A program made the position numbers and the translations under genes. Below, piece by piece: positions 63,453-64,000 of a DNA stretch of 64,000 nucleotides. Under the pieces are notes generated by a model, which did not search any database, was not told the DNA's origin, and worked only from the letters and a program-made list of their open reading frames with translations. Every line of letters starts with the position of its first letter. Position 1 is the first letter of the stretch. The DNA comes from Desulfomicrobium baculatum DSM 4028 (lineage in GTDB: Bacteria; Desulfobacterota; Desulfovibrionia; Desulfovibrionales; Desulfomicrobiaceae), in the NCBI RefSeq assembly GCF_000023225.1, contig NC_013173.1:3660501-3724500 (forward strand), written 5' to 3'.

Positions 63453-63716
63453 ATGAAAAAGGGACGATTTTCCGAAGAGCAGATGGTGGGCATCCTGCGC
63501 GAAGCTGACCGCAGTCCGGTGGCCCAGGTGGCCAAGAAGCATGGAATCAGCGAGCAGACGATCTATACGTGGCGACAGCGGTTTGCCGGCATGTCCGCCG
63601 ATGACGTGAAGCGGCTGCGGTTGCTGGAACAAGAGAACACGCGACTGAAGAAGATCCTTGCGGAACGGGACCTCGAAATCGAGGTCATGAAGGAGATCGC
63701 CGCAAAAAAGTGGTAG
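63453..63716 (+). CDS. IS3-family transposase OrfA
   Basis: 87 residues. The HTH_Tnp_1 domain (FSEEQMVGILREADRSPVAQVAKKHGISEQTIYTWRQRFAG) is followed by a leucine-zipper-like coil (LRLLEQENTRLKKILAERDLEIEVMKEIA). It binds the IS ends and is needed, fused with OrfB, for transposition. Its end contains the slippery heptamer AAAAAAG (63704-63710), allowing a -1 shift into orfB. Confidence 0.93.
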   Translation: MKKGRFSEEQMVGILREADRSPVAQVAKKHGISEQTIYTWRQRFAGMSADDVKRLRLLEQENTRLKKILAERDLEIEVMKEIAAKKW

Positions 63717-64000
63717 GCGCACCCGCCCGACGCCTCCAGGTGGCATACGCCAGGAGTCGCGGACTTTCACAACGCAGGGCGTGTGCGCTGTTATCCACTT
63801 CCCGGTCGTCGCTCCACCACTACGAGTCACGGCTGGAGGCCCGGGACAAGCCACTGATGGCGGCTATGACAGATCTGGCTGCGACGTATCCGCGCTTTGG
63901 ATATCGCCGGATCAACGTGTTCATGGAGCGTCTGGGGCATGTCATGGGCGCCGACAAGGCGTTCCGCCTGTGGTCCAAGGCCGGGTTGCAGGTGCCCAGG
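63710..64000 (+). CDS. IS3-family transposase OrfB, partial at window end
   Basis: 97 codons in the -1 frame relative to OrfA: VVGAPARRLQVAYARSRG, then SLHHYESRLEARDK and ATYPRFGYRRINVFMERLG, which matches the region before the rve (DDE) domain. No stop occurs before the window ends, so nothing suggests it is broken. The DDE residues lie beyond the edge. The GTG at 63710 is a nominal start; production as an OrfAB fusion by frameshifting is the norm for the family. Confidence 0.9.
   Translation, partial: MVGAPARRLQVAYARSRGLSQRRACALLSTSRSSLHHYESRLEARDKPLMAAMTDLAATYPRFGYRRINVFMERLGHVMGADKAFRLWSKAGLQVPR

Larger units (their letters stand above)
63384..64000 (+). mobile_element. IS3-family element, cut by the window end
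   Basis: TGACCTGCCC at the left edge resembles the ends of IS3-family elements of the IS407/IS2 kind. Two overlapping genes follow in the same order and frames as orfA and orfB of this family. The right end is outside the window. Confidence 0.8.

Overview
The window looks like the chromosome of a sulfate-reducing deltaproteobacterium of the Desulfovibrionales type (Desulfomicrobium- or Desulfovibrio-like). This is inferred from the mix of NikR, FolE2, TrmFO, an RdgC-like protein, a GH57/DUF3536 glycosidase, a PilZ protein and a PglB/STT3-type oligosaccharyltransferase, and from GC-rich core genes. No rRNA, tRNA or CRISPR array was seen. Roughly the first 21 kb is ordinary chromosome. The remaining 43 kb is one large plus-strand glycan (surface polysaccharide or protein glycosylation) locus, interrupted and ended by insertion sequences.

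Region 1 (0.1-7.5 kb, minus strand) reads as one tightly packed operon: a BMP-family nucleoside/purine ABC importer (binding protein, two permeases, ATPase) with xanthine phosphoribosyltransferase inside it, then a METTL20-like methyltransferase, the nickel regulator nikR, folE2 and a short flagellar rod-type protein, closed by an intrinsic terminator. A second terminator-like hairpin sits just after the binding-protein gene, inside the first codons of the permease. Region 2 (7.8-21.4 kb) holds housekeeping genes: PilZ, an RdgC-like protein that seems split into two coupled genes, GH57, trmFO, a P2-type ATPase, a small lipoprotein, an RluA-type pseudouridine synthase, a receiver-TPR protein, a U32 peptidase-family protein and a ComEA-like protein.

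Region 3 (21.4-63.3 kb) is the glycan locus. It opens with a winged-helix regulator, gmd-fcl (GDP-fucose), and a MNT-HEPN toxin-antitoxin pair whose hepT carries an early stop codon. WbpB, WbpD and WbpE homologues follow (UDP-diacetamido-uronic acid synthesis), then a truncated UDP-HexNAc 2-epimerase, an AT-rich Wzx flippase and an unusual glycosyltransferase, an AsnB-type amidotransferase, and further glycosyltransferases. Next come an STT3/PglB-like oligosaccharyltransferase and a WbpV-WbpL-WbpM-like trio that would make and start the lipid-linked glycan. A second gmd-fcl copy with a different MNT-HEPN pair, a PglK-like ABC flippase, about eight more glycosyltransferases, four methyltransferase domains and two acyltransferases complete it. 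There is a transferase-type oligosaccharyltransferase and two flippases, but no Wzy-type polymerase or WaaL-type ligase was recognised. This favours en bloc transfer of a glycan to protein (inference).

Several sequences inside the glycan locus are prone to slippage: a 7-bp tandem repeat in wbpE, a G10 tract in the SAM-binding motif of a methyltransferase, and a T10 tract in a frameshifted acyltransferase. That acyltransferase lies inside an ISL3-derived unit with a perfect 8-bp target duplication at its outer ends. Together these suggest a glycan whose structure can vary between cells. An IS3-family element runs off the right end of the window.
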